From NCBI GenBank assembly GCA_016785225.1, contig JAFBJZ010000951.1:372001-436000 (forward strand): DNA of 64,000 nt, read 5' to 3'. The translations under genes were made by a program, and so were the position numbers. Position 1 is the first letter of the stretch; the number at the start of each line of letters is the position of its first letter. This document shows positions 1 through 12,500 of the stretch, piece after piece. The notes beneath the pieces were generated by a model. The model ran no database searches and was not told the DNA's origin. It was given only the letters and a program-made list of their open reading frames with translations. Source of the stretch: Psettodes erumei. Taxonomy: Eukaryota > Chordata > Actinopteri > Pleuronectiformes > Psettodidae.

Positions 1-1170
1 ATTGTGAAACGTTGAGGCAGATCAAAAGATCAAACTAATGGGCCAATGAAGGACTCTTGAGCAGAAGCCATGCACGCAAGCAAACAACGTAGCTCATCTT
101 AAATGGAATTAAACGCAATCAAAACCGAGCTCTTTTTTTTGTTGTTGTTTCCGTGGACGGGCTGTAAATGCAAAACAGCTGTTTAACGTGACGCCGGTGG
201 CCTCCGCCATTTGTGCGCAGGAGCACGCTCAGGTGCCCGGCAGCAACGTGACGTTTCCCCTGCTCTCTCGCCGCCCCGCGGGCTCGACCACTCCGGGAGG
301 CTCGGGCGGTACAACGGACGCAGGCGCGGCGTGCTTTCGGTCCACCGGCCATCCTCCGCGTCTTATATGCGGTAATACAAAGTGAGTTGGGGGGGGGCGG
401 TGCTCAATGCAGCTGGGCTACGTTTGTAGTTGTAAGAATGGGGGGCACCACCTCTATGCTAACGACCCCCCCCGTCATTTATCTTCCATACCAGTGTGTT
501 AGTGGGTCAAACCCGAATCTGACGTCTGGGCGAATGTTACCGTCGCTGGATTCAAATCGAGAAGGAGCAAGTTGAAACGCTGCCGTGTAAATTAAAGACT
601 CAACCCTTGTTGTTTTGTTGTTGTTGTTTTTTTTCCACACACCCCGGCTTTTATGTGCGAAGCTAATTATTTAGTTAGACGAGACCTCGTTCACGCCAGT
701 ACAGGATGCCAGGGGCCAGGGCGCGGTTGTGCTGCCCGCACCTCCGTCTGAGCGGATCTATCGTTTCGGAAATAAGTTTTCCTGCCGCACTGTGGTTAGC
801 CACCCCACCCCGCTACATAACGTACAACGGCACATTTCACGTCGGGAGTTGTCCACGACAAAACCGAGCCGACGCCAAAAGGAACAAAAAACCCCTGCCT
901 GAATAAAAAAAAAAGAGGACATTCCTTTGGTTATCGCTCGGGAACTTTTCTAGCGTTGTCAATTAGTTAACTGCCGTTTGCAGGCCAGTGCTAGCTAAAC
1001 ATAAAAACCCATCGCAGTACACGTTATATCCCATTTCATTTTAGCTAGCGCATGCACTTTCCTGTCTGGACTGCTGTAGGTGGACAAACGAGGACGGCTG
1101 CAAACCAGTTTAACGGTGGGGGAAAAACAGATTAAAAGACTCCAAACAAACCGCTGAAACTGTAACCTAC
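1..1170. other. No gene assigned; left flank with CpG-rich stretches
   Basis: No exon with recognisable protein could be supported here. The first 350 bases are CpG-rich and the interval around 640-1050 contains several GCTAGC/TTAGC words of the kind that recur at other promoters in this window. It probably lies in the first intron or flank of a minus-strand gene that continues beyond the left edge. The short open frames look non-coding, with Lys/Arg or Cys-rich translations and no conserved blocks. Confidence 0.4.
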
Positions 1171-1450
1171 CTTCTGAGAGGAAAATTAAAGTATTCCCGA
1201 AAGCCGAATGATATAACACAGCCCAACGCGTGTCCCAATTGATTCCTCCCTGTAACAGAGACGCCGCTGTGCTGACACCACTCGCTCTGTGCTCTTTCCA
1301 CACTCCAACGTTAAACCCGCCCTGTCCTTTGGCTTGGCGAGCGCCGAGTGGATCAGCGGTCTTTGACGGACAGCTCCAAAAGCCAATCAGAGTGCCTTTT
1401 GGAATAGCAAGGGCGCAGCCTTCTTTCTTCAGGGTCCCAGGCACACACAA
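1171..1450 (-). promoter_or_regulatory. Candidate minus-strand promoter and noncoding first exon
   Basis: On the minus strand the exon-like sequence ends in a good donor (AGAAG|GTAGGT, GT at 1170-1169). About 200 bases upstream is an inverted CCAAT box (AGCCAATCAG on the plus strand near 1380), and the interval is moderately CpG-rich. This is the arrangement of a TATA-less promoter with an untranslated first exon reading to the left. It could start a gene outside the window, or be a second promoter of the gene whose large exon lies at 2257-4462. Transcript data would decide. Confidence 0.35.
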
Positions 1451-2256
1451 AAAAAATCACCTTCAATTTTGTGTTTATTGTGGCTGTTTAATCTCCATTG
1501 ATATCACTGTTATCAATCTTCTGTCTTTCTATAATTATCCGCCACTATTGTATTATAATACGATTTTAGAAAAATATCATTTGGCAATGTATTTATAAAT
1601 TAATAGGCGTTATATATTTCTTTCTTTGAGGAATAGGTATGCATTTTACATGTGAAAGCATTTGAGAGCAATGATGATAGGGTCATTTCATGCATAACAA
1701 ATATAGGGTTATAAACAGAAGTGAGGCTGAATGGTTCTGTGTTCAATTTTTAGATTCCACCTCTTATACTGGTAGCTTCAAATGTCTGTGATTATAAGCT
1801 ACAATATACCGCTTGTGCATGATAGGCAGCAAAACAACAGAGCATGCTTATACAATAACGCTGTTCCAGATATCTTGTTACAATATGAAAAATATATTTA
1901 AATTTTCCTGAAGAACACAATGTACCACACGTGTATTATAGCACCACAAGATGGCGTTATTTCACAAATCCAGAGTGATGCAGACTTTTGACATCAGAAA
2001 ACATCTGTATCCCATCATCCAATCTATTTGTTCTGTTTTCTTGAAGATTGGGGTTGATGCAAGTGTTTGTGGTGGCTCTGGCAGCCCAACATCTCAGGGT
2101 CCATGCACCAGGACAGCACACTTGGGTTAAATGTGTTTTTCTCAATCACAAATGACTCACAGATTAATCTACCTGCCATCATTTTATCCCAGTCTATTCT
2201 GCACTACCTGCAGGTTCTACTTCTTTGATAGTTCAGCTTGATTTAAATGCCCTTAC
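1451..2256. other. AT-rich, no gene seen
   Basis: This stretch is AT-rich with no exon I can support. It lies immediately downstream, in the minus direction, of the donor that closes the large coding exon, so it is most likely intron. Confidence 0.5.
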
Positions 2257-4456
2257 CTTTTCTCACTGATGGCTTCCTCTCAAGTGCCTTGTCTGGGGAT
2301 TTCTGAGGTGAGTCAAAAGCTGCCTTCATCTGTGCCACCTTCACAGACTGGCCCTGCTCATCAGACTTGACTTCAGCTGGCTTCGGTCGGTCCTGGTGCT
2401 GCAGCTTTTCATGCAGCTGAATTGTCTCCTTTATGAGTTCTGAGACAGGCCTAGATTTAGGGGTGCTCTGGGATTTCTCTCTCTCCAAGACACTGTCATC
2501 TCGCTCTTTGCCAGGTTTTTCATCAAGGTCTGGTGTTGCATTTTCTGCGGTAAGTGTCAAATGAACATCCTGCTTCGTGTTGGTTGTGACCTCTGTCATA
2601 CTAGCTGTCCCGCCTGCAACCGAAACTGCATCCACAGCTGGGGTGGCAGCGTCTTCGCTGGAGTTCTTTACCTTCTTTCTCCTCAGAATAGGCATAGCTT
2701 CCCTCTCATTGGCAGATAACTGAAGATCGGTCTTGCTCTCACTATTGCTCTTTATTTGTAAAGGTGGTCTCATGGTATTGGGGTCTGTTTTCTCAGCAGT
2801 AATTAAATGGCAAGACTCTGCAATTTGCCCGACACTTTTTTTGGGTGGAGACTTTGAATTAGATACAGAGGAAGGTCCAGAGTCCTCAGCAATTGACCCA
2901 CTTACGTCACGTGACATTCTTTCCTGTGACACAGCTGATTGTAAGTTGTCTGAGTAGAGGTTTTTCGAGAGGGTTGTTGGATTGATGCTATTTGAACTCT
3001 GACAGTCAGCTCTAGAAAGATGTGATTTTGCGAGTGCGTTCTCACACGTTGTATCTCCATTTACTCCAGGCCACAGACAAAGTCCATCCGAGGCCACACT
3101 GTCAGCGCTGCCCGTCTGTTTCTGGTCCACGCCTTTAATGTGGTGATCCTTTATTGCAAGGTTCGGTGTAGTAGGTTTCTTTTTCGAATCTGCAGAGGAG
3201 GGCAAAACCCCCCTCACATCACATTCTGGCTGATGAACGCGGTCGCTGGATATCTGTGTCACTGCGGCACTGTCGAGGATATTCTTTTCATTCATCTCGG
3301 CAGAAACATCCTTGTTGTCATCAAAATCCACCTCTTTTATTTGAGAAAGGGATGGGGTTGCCTCCTGCCTGTTTCTCTTCAGTAGCTTCTCCAAAATAGA
3401 GCTGGGTTCAGAGGATGAGACTGGATTTGACTCTGAGTCTACCTTTTCATTCCTGTGTGTTTCACTTGTATCCATTTGTAGATAAGGCCTCACTGACTCC
3501 CTTTGATCATCAGCATCAGTAACCTTTGGTTTTCTTGAAGAGCAGTCATTCAGAACTGGCCTCAGCTCACGTGTCAGTGCTTTCTCTTTCGGATTATTCC
3601 CTGTTCTCTCTCCTGTAGGTCTACCATGAATGCTATCACACATGTCTAATAGAGACTCTTTCTGCAGACTGTTTTTCACAGGATGTTGGTGTTGAGCTGG
3701 AGGCGGTTCCTTCCTCTCCCTCAAGCAGCCCACTGTTCCTGCACAGAGCTTAATATCTTCAGCCATCGTGGCTTCATGCTGATCTCGAACAGACAGCGAC
3801 TCACTTCCTGCATGACCTCCGCATCTGCCAGTCTTCCTCAGTGCAGAGCCCTCTTCGGCGTTGTCAAAAGAGTTCGCGTCCTCTGGGGTAACAGCAAGGC
3901 CGTGCTTTTCATGTAACACTCCAGTCGAGAAGTTTTCATCAGGTTTCTCCTCATGCGGGACGGTACCCTCATCCTGATACTCCATCTTGATGTTTGAGGA
4001 TGTTCGAACCTCCTCCTCAGTCTTCCTCTCCTCCCTCTTGAATTGACTGGACAGCTTGAATGCGCTGACTCTTTCCTCAACCCTTGCGCTACTCTTTTGG
4101 TTCTTGCCCGTCTCCCGTGGAACCACTGGAACAGTCCTGCCTCCGTCTCCTCCTACTCCTCCCTCCTTTCCTGCAGCCCCTCCCTGTCTCACCTCCCCTG
4201 GACTTTCCCACAAATGTATGCGCTCCTCGCTTGAAGGTGTTGTTGGCTCCCGGCCAGGGCTCCCGTCCAGATCCAGAGCAACTGGCTCCCCTGAATTTTC
4301 CCCGGTGTTACCTGGCTCCTCGCAGGAGCTTCCTCCTTCCATGACATCACCTGTGTGACTGCCTGCACCTTCAGAGTCAGGGCACAGCCTCGTCTCCTCT
4401 GATCCTTCGCCAGGGGCCTGTTCCCCCCCTTCTGGTTTGTCCTGGTTCTGTCCCAT
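2257..4456 (-). CDS. Unidentified gene: giant first coding exon, about 733 codons, disordered protein (partial)
   Basis: A single open exon begins at a good acceptor (CTCCACAG, exon from 4462). Its first Met is four codons into the open frame (MGQNQDKPEGG), and it ends after 733 codons plus one base at AAAAG|GTAAGG, so translation continues in an exon to the left that I cannot see. The product is acidic, rich in Glu, Ser, Pro and Lys, and almost certainly disordered. The only segments that look structured are SSILEKLLKRN near the middle and SELIKETIQLHEKL near the end, which may be amphipathic helices. No catalytic or membrane motif is visible. I do not recognise the family. By position (next to ssh1 and in the same orientation) the human neighbour is CORO1C, so this may be an alternative long N-terminal exon of coro1c; KIAA1671 is another possibility because it maps near Sgsm1 in mouse. 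Both are inference. Confidence 0.7.
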
Positions 4457-4462
4457 ACTGGT

Positions 4463-6478
4463 CTGTGGAGAACAACATGGTGTTAACCTCACAACAAAAG
4501 AGCAAATCCTCCCAAATCACGCCACGTGTTAGAAATGCCAGCACAGAAGTATTTTCTTGTGCCCGTCAACCATGACTGATCTAAACTCTACAACAGCTTC
4601 CTTTATTATGAGCACTGTCACTAAAATAGCCCATTTGAATAACACTCTGAAAACTGGAAACTGCTGAAATAGAAGTAAAAGCAGCAGGCAACTGAGATTA
4701 ATATCACACACATTGTAAATGTTTTTAGTCTCAGGAAGAGCCCATGTAGCATATAGCATTCATTGTCACACAGAGGCCATTTTCACGGAAGTGGTGAATC
4801 AAAGCATCTCATGACTTTAATTGCTATATTATATCTTATGCAGTTATTCGTGCACTTGCATTGTCCAGACCAGTTCAACCTCAGGAGTAATTCCTGTCAC
4901 AAGATATCGCTGCACTCTGAATTGTGCATTTTAATTCTTTGCTTTGGACCGACAAGTGATTCAGCAGCATCCCCTTCCACATGCACTGCATGCAACATAA
5001 CATTGTAAATCTTTTTACCATTATTACTCATGCAAATTGAACTGATTATTTGCATTTACGCTTCATCTTTGAATAACAGTGTCGACGCTGTCAAATCTGT
5101 CATCAGTGCGCTGGGTTAATCAGCATCACAGCAGTTGGGAAGAACAGGAGCACTGAGGCTGACTAATTGATGAATCCCTCTCCCTTAGTATTGAAGGTTC
5201 ACAAAGTCTTATGACAGTCTTTTTCCCACACTGCGTTTTAAAACTCAGCATGTCACACTCCTTGTCAGATTTGTTTTTCCCGATTTAGCTTCATGTGACC
5301 CAATTAATTGATTTGGTGCAGATCAGTTCAGTCTTTTCATGGTTCCAAGTTTCATGCGTGTGGAATACATGCAACTATTAATGTAAGTATTAAGTATAAA
5401 GTATTCCACTCAGTGATTAAAAAATAAATAAATAGAGAGAGACCAGACACAGTAATTGAATTTTGGTTTTGTATTCATTTACGCTTCTCTAAATAGCATT
5501 ATCTTTTGCCACTGGCTACAGGTATTGCTCTAAAGATGATTATCTTGATGGTTAGGGCGATGATGATGAATAATAGTGAGTACTTGAATGTTAAAAGTTA
5601 CTGTTAAAGAAAGCACAGCGTTAAGGAAAACAAATGAATATGTTGCAGAAAGAAACATTCCCATGACACTGTCCGATTGCTTAATAAGCGTTCACCCACC
5701 AAACTGCAGCAGTAAGCAGAGAAGATGGTGAAGCACAATGAACAATGATCTTGACCATGAGTCGGTTTCCTGTCTGTGGCCTCATGCCTGCGTCTGGGTG
5801 ACAACATATGACTGCTGTTGTCTTATCATCTGACAGGCCTGCACACTGACCAGACACACAGCTAAGGGAGCTAATGTTATTACACTACAATGGTGGCCTG
5901 GCTGTGTGACCAAGATACAAACATGTTTTTGACACCAGGATACTGAGAGAGAGAAAGTAGATATAGGCGATAAAATAAGACACGAAGACCGGACAGGATA
6001 AAGCAAGGACATCATTAAAACAACTTTCAGAGCTGTCGTTTCTTTTCCTCTCTTCAGATCCTGTGGACTCATCAGGTTAAAGCCAACGTCCTTCATTGAT
6101 TATCCTCCACCGACACCGACTCTATCAATCAGCGTGGGGGGACCCGTTCCCCTTCAGGCAGTCCATCTCTCTTAACAACCGGACCATTATCCCGTCACAT
6201 CCTCTCCGAATGCCTAGAGCTGATCACTTGATCACCATGTGCTCTCCTGCCTCAACATACGCAAACATACAGGAATTCGAACCACCGAGCCACAGTCCTC
6301 TCACAAAACAAAGTTTGAGCATCTGAAAAATACAGCACCTATCTTTTCTCTCAGCTCCTAACTCCGACAGGTACAACGCAGCTTGCTCATCACGGGCCCT
6401 GCCCATGACAGCTCACCACTCTTACAGTGTGATGCCTACAATATTGATCTCCTATCATATGTTGCGGCTGACACTTAC
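4463..6478. other. Likely intron, no coding sequence seen
   Basis: There is no supported exon here. The stretch separates the large coding exon from a candidate untranslated exon at 6479 and is AT-rich with no strong repeat. Confidence 0.45.
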
Positions 6479-6600
6479 CAGTTAGACGGTGCAGCCGAGT
6501 CGATCGCGCTCGCTCTCGGGACCGACAGAGTGCTCTTTGTTAGTTGTTTGGTGATGCTCCGTCCTCCCTTAAATGCACAAGCAATGGGAGCCTTATCTTA
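6479..6600 (-). other. Candidate 5' untranslated exon of the giant-exon gene
   Basis: On the minus strand there is a near-consensus donor, CTAACTG|GTAAGT, with GT at 6478-6477, preceded by a short GC-rich stretch and a weak TATA-like TTTAAGG near 6570. The next acceptor in this direction is the one at 4462 that opens the large coding exon, so this fits as its noncoding first exon. The 5' limit is approximate. Confidence 0.4.
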
Positions 6601-7950
6601 CATCCATGTGATGTCACAGCACATTTGACTAATATAATCAGGGGAAACTTGGACTTGTGGCTTTACTGTTTGCTGTCTTGAGAGACCTTGGAGAACTTAT
6701 CCTTCATATTTCCATCATGTCTTTTCTGCATGTTGGGATTCAGGTACGTGGAGAGTGAGTCTCGAGCGTGATCCTGTGCTGAGATTTTAGATACACATAT
6801 CCTATTTACCTTGAATCCAATTGAGAGATATTGGAATACTCAACACTCACACTGTACTGTTTGTAATACCGGTGGCATGGGCCAGGAACTCAGTAAAGCT
6901 AAAGAGATGGTTAACGACTGCTCGTGTCTGGGAGAAATGGTTGGCAATTGTGGCCAACCCGGGTATGTCCAGGAATGTGGGACATTATCTGAAAAATAGC
7001 TCTGACTTTTTTCCCTTTTGTTTCTCTCGGTCTCTATAGTAACATCCAAAACAGGATACGTCCTCAGATAATAAAACAAAAGTGGAGGCACGGCAGCCAA
7101 GAATTCACCGGCAGAAGAAGGGGAAGAGGGGTCGGCCCACACCCACAGACTGCAGGCTGCTGTGTTGACAGACGGGCAGCCGGCGGTCCTCGTGCTCTCG
7201 CCAACCGCTCCTTTTGTGTTTGAGAAGTGTTACAGGTCACTCTCAATCTTGTCTAGACGAGAGCCAATCTGCCTCTAATTTAAGACAAAAACGCCCCACG
7301 GGCCTCTTGGCGCGCTAACGCCGAGTTTTTTTTTTGTTTTTACGAAGCTCCTTGTTTAGTCGCTCTGTCGTTTAAGTTTTTACAAGCTTACAGTAGTCAG
7401 ACACATCAGTTTTCCATTTCGCATTTTCCAAAGAAACCGGTCTCGGGGCTTCAAGCACATGCATGAAAAACAGCAGCTGAAATGCTTCGTCGCGGTGTCC
7501 GTTCACACGCAAACACACCACACACACACACACACAATAAAAACATCTTTGCTGCCTCCATGCCCCAGCCACATGCTGTACTGCACACAGGGCCTGCCAT
7601 TCACTATAAAGACACGCACAGCCACATGGGATATGGGCTGGGAGGCACAAGAGCGTGTAACTTAAGTAATTCGCTGATGTCATGCAAACAGTGACGGGAA
7701 GCCGAACGTTACATAAGCCGGCTGTTAGAAAACGGCTCTCGGGCCAAAGCATACAGATGGGCGCAGTGATGTAATGTCAGGATACGCAACGCCATCGTGG
7801 GGCCGACACATATTTGTTTCTGCGTTCATATCTGGACCTGTAGGTGTCCCCCCCCATTCAGGAAGCTCGTGAACTAAGTGTCTGGAGCAGAGTGATACAA
7901 CATGGAACCCCATCTCCATCCATCACTGTGTTTGAAATGAACACAACAGG
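6601..7950. other. Intergenic, no gene seen; short CA repeat
   Basis: No conserved coding sequence is visible. A CA microsatellite lies at about 7513-7536. The interval lies between the 5' end of the leftmost gene and the 3' end of ssh1. Confidence 0.5.
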
Positions 7951-7978
7951 ATCCGTGGCTCATTATGTAAAACAAATG

Positions 7979-9585
7979 TTTATTTCCATACTGAACACAT
8001 ACAGTACATTATTTTTGATCAACATAAAAAGTGCAATATGCATTCAAACTACAGCAATGTACAGTACAAAAGTTACTGCATACTTAAATATAAAAAGAAA
8101 ACGGTTACAAAACTGTGAAGTAACCTATTGTGATCGTTGCCACGTCAGCGTGGCAAAAGCTTTAAAACTCATTGATGGCATGAGCGTAAAAGCTTAACAG
8201 CTATGAGCCTGATGACTCCACGGAGTCGCTTTCGTTTCTCCCAAAAGGTGCAAAAAGATGTGACAGCATTTAAACACGTACATGATTGACAGAACGATTC
8301 ACATATTTTTGTACAGCTTCAGTGGTGTTTCCAATTTTTGTTGAGACGGCCAAGCAACTTTGGTCTTTCACATTTCAAAAAAAAAAAAAGCAAAATCACA
8401 GGCAGAGTTCACAACGTTGGCAACCCTCGAGGATGAATTTAAGGGTGAGGAAGGTTTCGGATGTAAAACGCTCAGCATCTTCTTGTCGAAAGCGTTCGGA
8501 GAGCTTCAGCTGTGGAAAAACCGTCGCATACGTCGCATGATTTGACTGCCACACATCCTCGGTTCCTGTCACACCTGTGCAACCATTTCAAGCCATCGCA
8601 GCGCGACTCCTCACTCTGCTCTCCCAAGAACGTTGCAGGTAACGACGAGGTCAATAACATTACTCTAGTGTTATTTTGGGAGCTAGCTCGCTGTGTACCG
8701 GTATTCACTCGATAATAATAGTTTTTTAAAAAAAAAAAGCAGTGCAAAGGAACAACAAACCCAGAAATGTTTCCGTTCTGTTTGTTGAAAACAGTGAGCA
8801 TGCCTCTGGCGAAACAAAGCTGCCACCTTCTCTCCCTCCACGTTCATCCCTTTCACTCGCTGAGAGACTCGCGTCAGAAACGAGTTTCGAAAAGGGATTT
8901 CCGCACTTTCGCTCGACATCGGGTGGGGAAAAAAAAAACAAACTGAATGGAACTCCAGCCCAGTGTTCTACTGAGAAAGAGCTTTGCGAATGCAGCATGA
9001 GGTAACCGTTATTTTCTGCAACCCCTCTAGCTTCTACAACATGAACTGTGCCGTAAACAACTATACATTTTATTTAACACTTTGCTCTCTCTGTCAAGCT
9101 CCGCCGGGGGACTCAAGTCCGTTAGGCTACTACTACTTTTGTACCAGACGGGTAAAAATAATCTAAGTGCCGACCGGTACCATAATATGGTACGGATCGG
9201 GTAGCGACAGCTGTGACGTTTAAAGGTTCTGGAGCGTCCCGCACCGTCTCATCCTGCAGTCGAACACGCAGCTCTGTGCCTCTGGTCTCATAGCTAAGGC
9301 ACTTGTTTGTCCTTGAATCAAACAAAGTTAGAGGTGAACCGATGGCTTGACACACTTGTCGGATACAGCAATATGACTTTCATCACCGTGAACAGCAGTT
9401 TGAGAGACGATGTGGCAAAGGAGAGCGTACAGTCCTTATAACAACAGTTGGCATTGGGTTTTTTTTCTTCTTTTTTTTTTGTTTTACTTTGCTTCCTCCA
9501 ACTTTACTCTTCCAGAATCTGTACAGCCCTCTCCGCAACAGGCGTGGGGGGTTGGGTGGAGTGTGTATAACCTCCGCTTGGTGTG
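7979..9585 (-). other. ssh1: ssh1 3' untranslated region with poly(A) signal
   Basis: The ssh1 stop codon is at 9588-9586. The minus strand downstream has no further coding sequence and reaches an AATAAA hexamer (TTTATT on the plus strand, 7979-7984), giving a 3' UTR of about 1.6 kb. The right half contains an imperfect hairpin described separately. The exact cleavage site is unknown. Confidence 0.55.
9170..9200. repeat. Imperfect inverted repeat in ssh1 3' UTR
   Basis: The sequence can fold into a 14-bp stem with two mismatches around a three-base loop; the inner core GTACCAT-AAT-ATGGTAC is perfect at 9177-9193. The surrounding 9120-9380 has a composition unlike the rest of the UTR, so this may be the remnant of a DNA transposon. 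No target-site duplication was identified. Confidence 0.45.
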
Positions 9586-12500
9586 TCAGCTTCTGGGCTC
9601 ACCTGGCAGCGCTCTCTCCGGAGCATGCGGGTCCTTGCGGGGCCGGGCCAGAGAGGAGGCGGCGGGGGAGTCCCACTCCAGGCCGGCGTCCGGCTCCGGG
9701 GACAGCGAGAGGAGCAGCAGCGTCCCTGCGTCCGAGGAGCAGGCCGAGCACAGGTCCTCCGAGGAGAAGTTGAGGCTGCCCAACTTGGCCAGCGAGTTGG
9801 ACCGCTTCAGCCTGGAGGGTACGGTCAGGCCCGCCAGCCGCATGCGGGTCTCGATCTCCTGCGCCCTCTGCCGCACGAGGCCGGGTTTCCCCCTCACGCT
9901 GCGCAGACTGTCGCTGCTGGAGCTGCGCGTCAGGGTGGAGCCGTGGGGCGAGGAGGTGGGTGTGAGCAGCCCGGACCCCACCACCCCTAACAAGGCTTCA
10001 TTGGTCAATGGCACCACCAGTGGCTCTAACCGCACGTGGCATGGGGTTGAAGATTTAGCGAAGTCCCCAGCAAAGCTGGACAACTCCTCTTCCTCCTCGG
10101 GGTGGAAGGGGCTCCTCTTGGACCTTTGGCATGCGTGCAGCGGCTTCAGAGGGTCCGGGCTCTCCTGAGTGGAACCCGACAGTCTCTCCAGTCTCTCTGC
10201 ACGCCGGCGGACCAGCCCAGATCTCCGCAGCTGTAAGAGGGTCTCCTGTTGTTGGCCAAAGTAGCAAGCCACTGCAGGCGTCTCTTCCTCCAAATCCATT
10301 TCCATCAGCTCGGGGAGCGCCTCTGAGGCAGCGGCGGCTTGCCCTTTGTCAAGCTTCACCGCCGGCGAATCGCTGCCGTCCTCAGGCTCCGCCGAGCGCC
10401 GCGATTCTCCCGGCGGCTCCTCTCCGTCGAGCGGAGCGGCGGGCAGGGAGGCGGCGCAGTTGGCACAGTCGCACAGGGGGCCACAGAGGCGCGGCGGTCC
10501 CGGTGAAGACGCGAGGCCTTCGGAAGAGGCATGGGACTGCGGGAGCGAAGCACCCGGGACTTCAGGAGGAGTGGGGTTAAGGCAAAGCTCGGAGGCCGGC
10601 ATCGGACAGCCTTCTTTCCGACTGGACTTTGAATCCCGCCGAGTCAGTGGAGAAGCATCAGCTGGAAGAAGGATGGGGGATGGATTTTCCTGAATACAGA
10701 CAGGAAAATGAAGAAAGAAATGGCAGAGGCAATGTAATTATTTCTCCAAAGTGGATTCGCGAAGTGAAAAAACAGCATTTTCATGCGAAAATGTGGGTTA
10801 ATCGTGTGTCAGACTTACATTGTGGTTACACAGAGGGCTCAAATGGTTGTTGTTGTTGGAGTTTTCATTCAGGGTTGCCAGGTCCATCCCGTTACCCTCC
10901 GTGTCCCCCTCCACCTCCACATCCTGCGTCTCCTCTCCTCCGCCTCCTTCCCCGCCCCCTCTGTCGTCTGGCTGCATTAGCACCTCCATCTCCGCCTCCT
11001 CCTTCTGCACCTCCTCCTCATCCTCCTCCTCCACCGTGCTGAACTCCAGCCGCAGACGCAGCTCCTCCAGCGGCTCGGGGCCCCGGCCGCTGGTCTGGGC
11101 GGCAGTACCCTCCGCCGACGGGCCGAAGTGGGGGAGCGGCGGGCCTTCCCGCCCATCAAAGGCCTCGTCATCCAGCAGAGCGTCCCGCTCCACATCCTCG
11201 ATTTCTATAAAGACCTTCTCCATGCCGAGAAGGGGGGGGCCCCGCACGGGCGTGGACGGTTCGCTGTCCAGAGCGGAGTCAGAGAGCCGGCGGAAGTAGT
11301 AGTTGTTGTAGGCGGGGTCGATCTCCAGCGAGACAGTCCTGCACGGGGACAGGCAGGCCGCGCCTTTATCGGACAGCGCCTCCTCGCAGCAGGGAGACAT
11401 CCCGGGCTCAGGAGTCAGGTGGCCTCCCTCCTCCCCGCCGCAACACTGCGCCAACCCCTGCTGTCCCTCGACCATCTCGCAGTCAGCGTCGGGATGCCAC
11501 AGCTTGTTGTGCCTCTGTTTGCTGGAAACGCAGAAACACAGTGTGCAGGAGGCAAAGTCAACGACTACACATCAGTGCGCACACACACACACACACACAT
11601 CCAGTGCGTGTGTGTGGGGGGTTTACCTGGCGTCCAGGATGCCCTCATACTCCGCCAGCTGTCTCATGAACCCCGGGTTGGGTCGGGTGATGCTCCTCTT
11701 TTGCTTGACGAAGTTGTACGCCTTCTCCAGCGACCAGCCGTACTCCTTCATGGCGTAAGCGATGACAGTGGAGGCCGAGCGACTGACGCCCATCTTGCAG
11801 TGAACCAGACACTTGGAGCGGTTCTTTCTGCGGTCAACAAGTATACATACAAAACGCGTATATAGTATGTTCCTGCATGGGTAACAATACGGAACGTCAC
11901 CAGACGACGGTTCTGTTTTCGGATTTTAACCCCGGGCTTCTTAAAAGCTGAAGACATAAAGTTATATTCTGAACTGAAGTTACTCACAGTGGCACAATTC
12001 GAGGAAAGCGTAATTCCCGTCACGTTTCAACAAGTGGAAAAGTTATCGTTTGCAGTAATCCTCCGAAGCGACGCCGGTTTTCTATTTTTCCAAGTTCAAG
12101 ATCAACCAGATGCTAAGTACGGGGAACGAGCTCTTAACAATTTGACATTTCACAATCACAGGCAAGAGTCCTGCGGCGATAAGACTCCCTTGTAGCTAAC
12201 TGATAAGTCCCTGACCAACATGTTCCACTCTTCCACTCACTTTGCTTTAACAATGAAGTTGTACGTGTCGTTCCAGTGGGCCAGCAGGTCAGTGGCCTCC
12301 TCGTCGTACACGCGTATGTTGTGGTAACTGAACGTGCCAGGAAAGAAGTTGTCGATCTCCCTCGTAACGTTGAGGATGAAGCCCACCCTGGGAAGGAACG
12401 GATAAAGTCAGCTCGTCAACAACATTCTTTCTTGCTCCAATCAAAATAAAAAATATGTTTTTGCCTGAGCTTATCTTAGCTCCTCCGTAACATCAAATAA

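Noticed and set aside
995..1450. 151-codon minus-strand frame at the left promoter-like region
   Set aside because: It crosses the predicted donor at 1170 and CCAAT box, and the translation has no conserved feature.
9410..11299. Long plus-strand open frames over the last two ssh1 exons
   Set aside because: They are antisense to conserved ssh1 coding sequence and arise from its high GC content.
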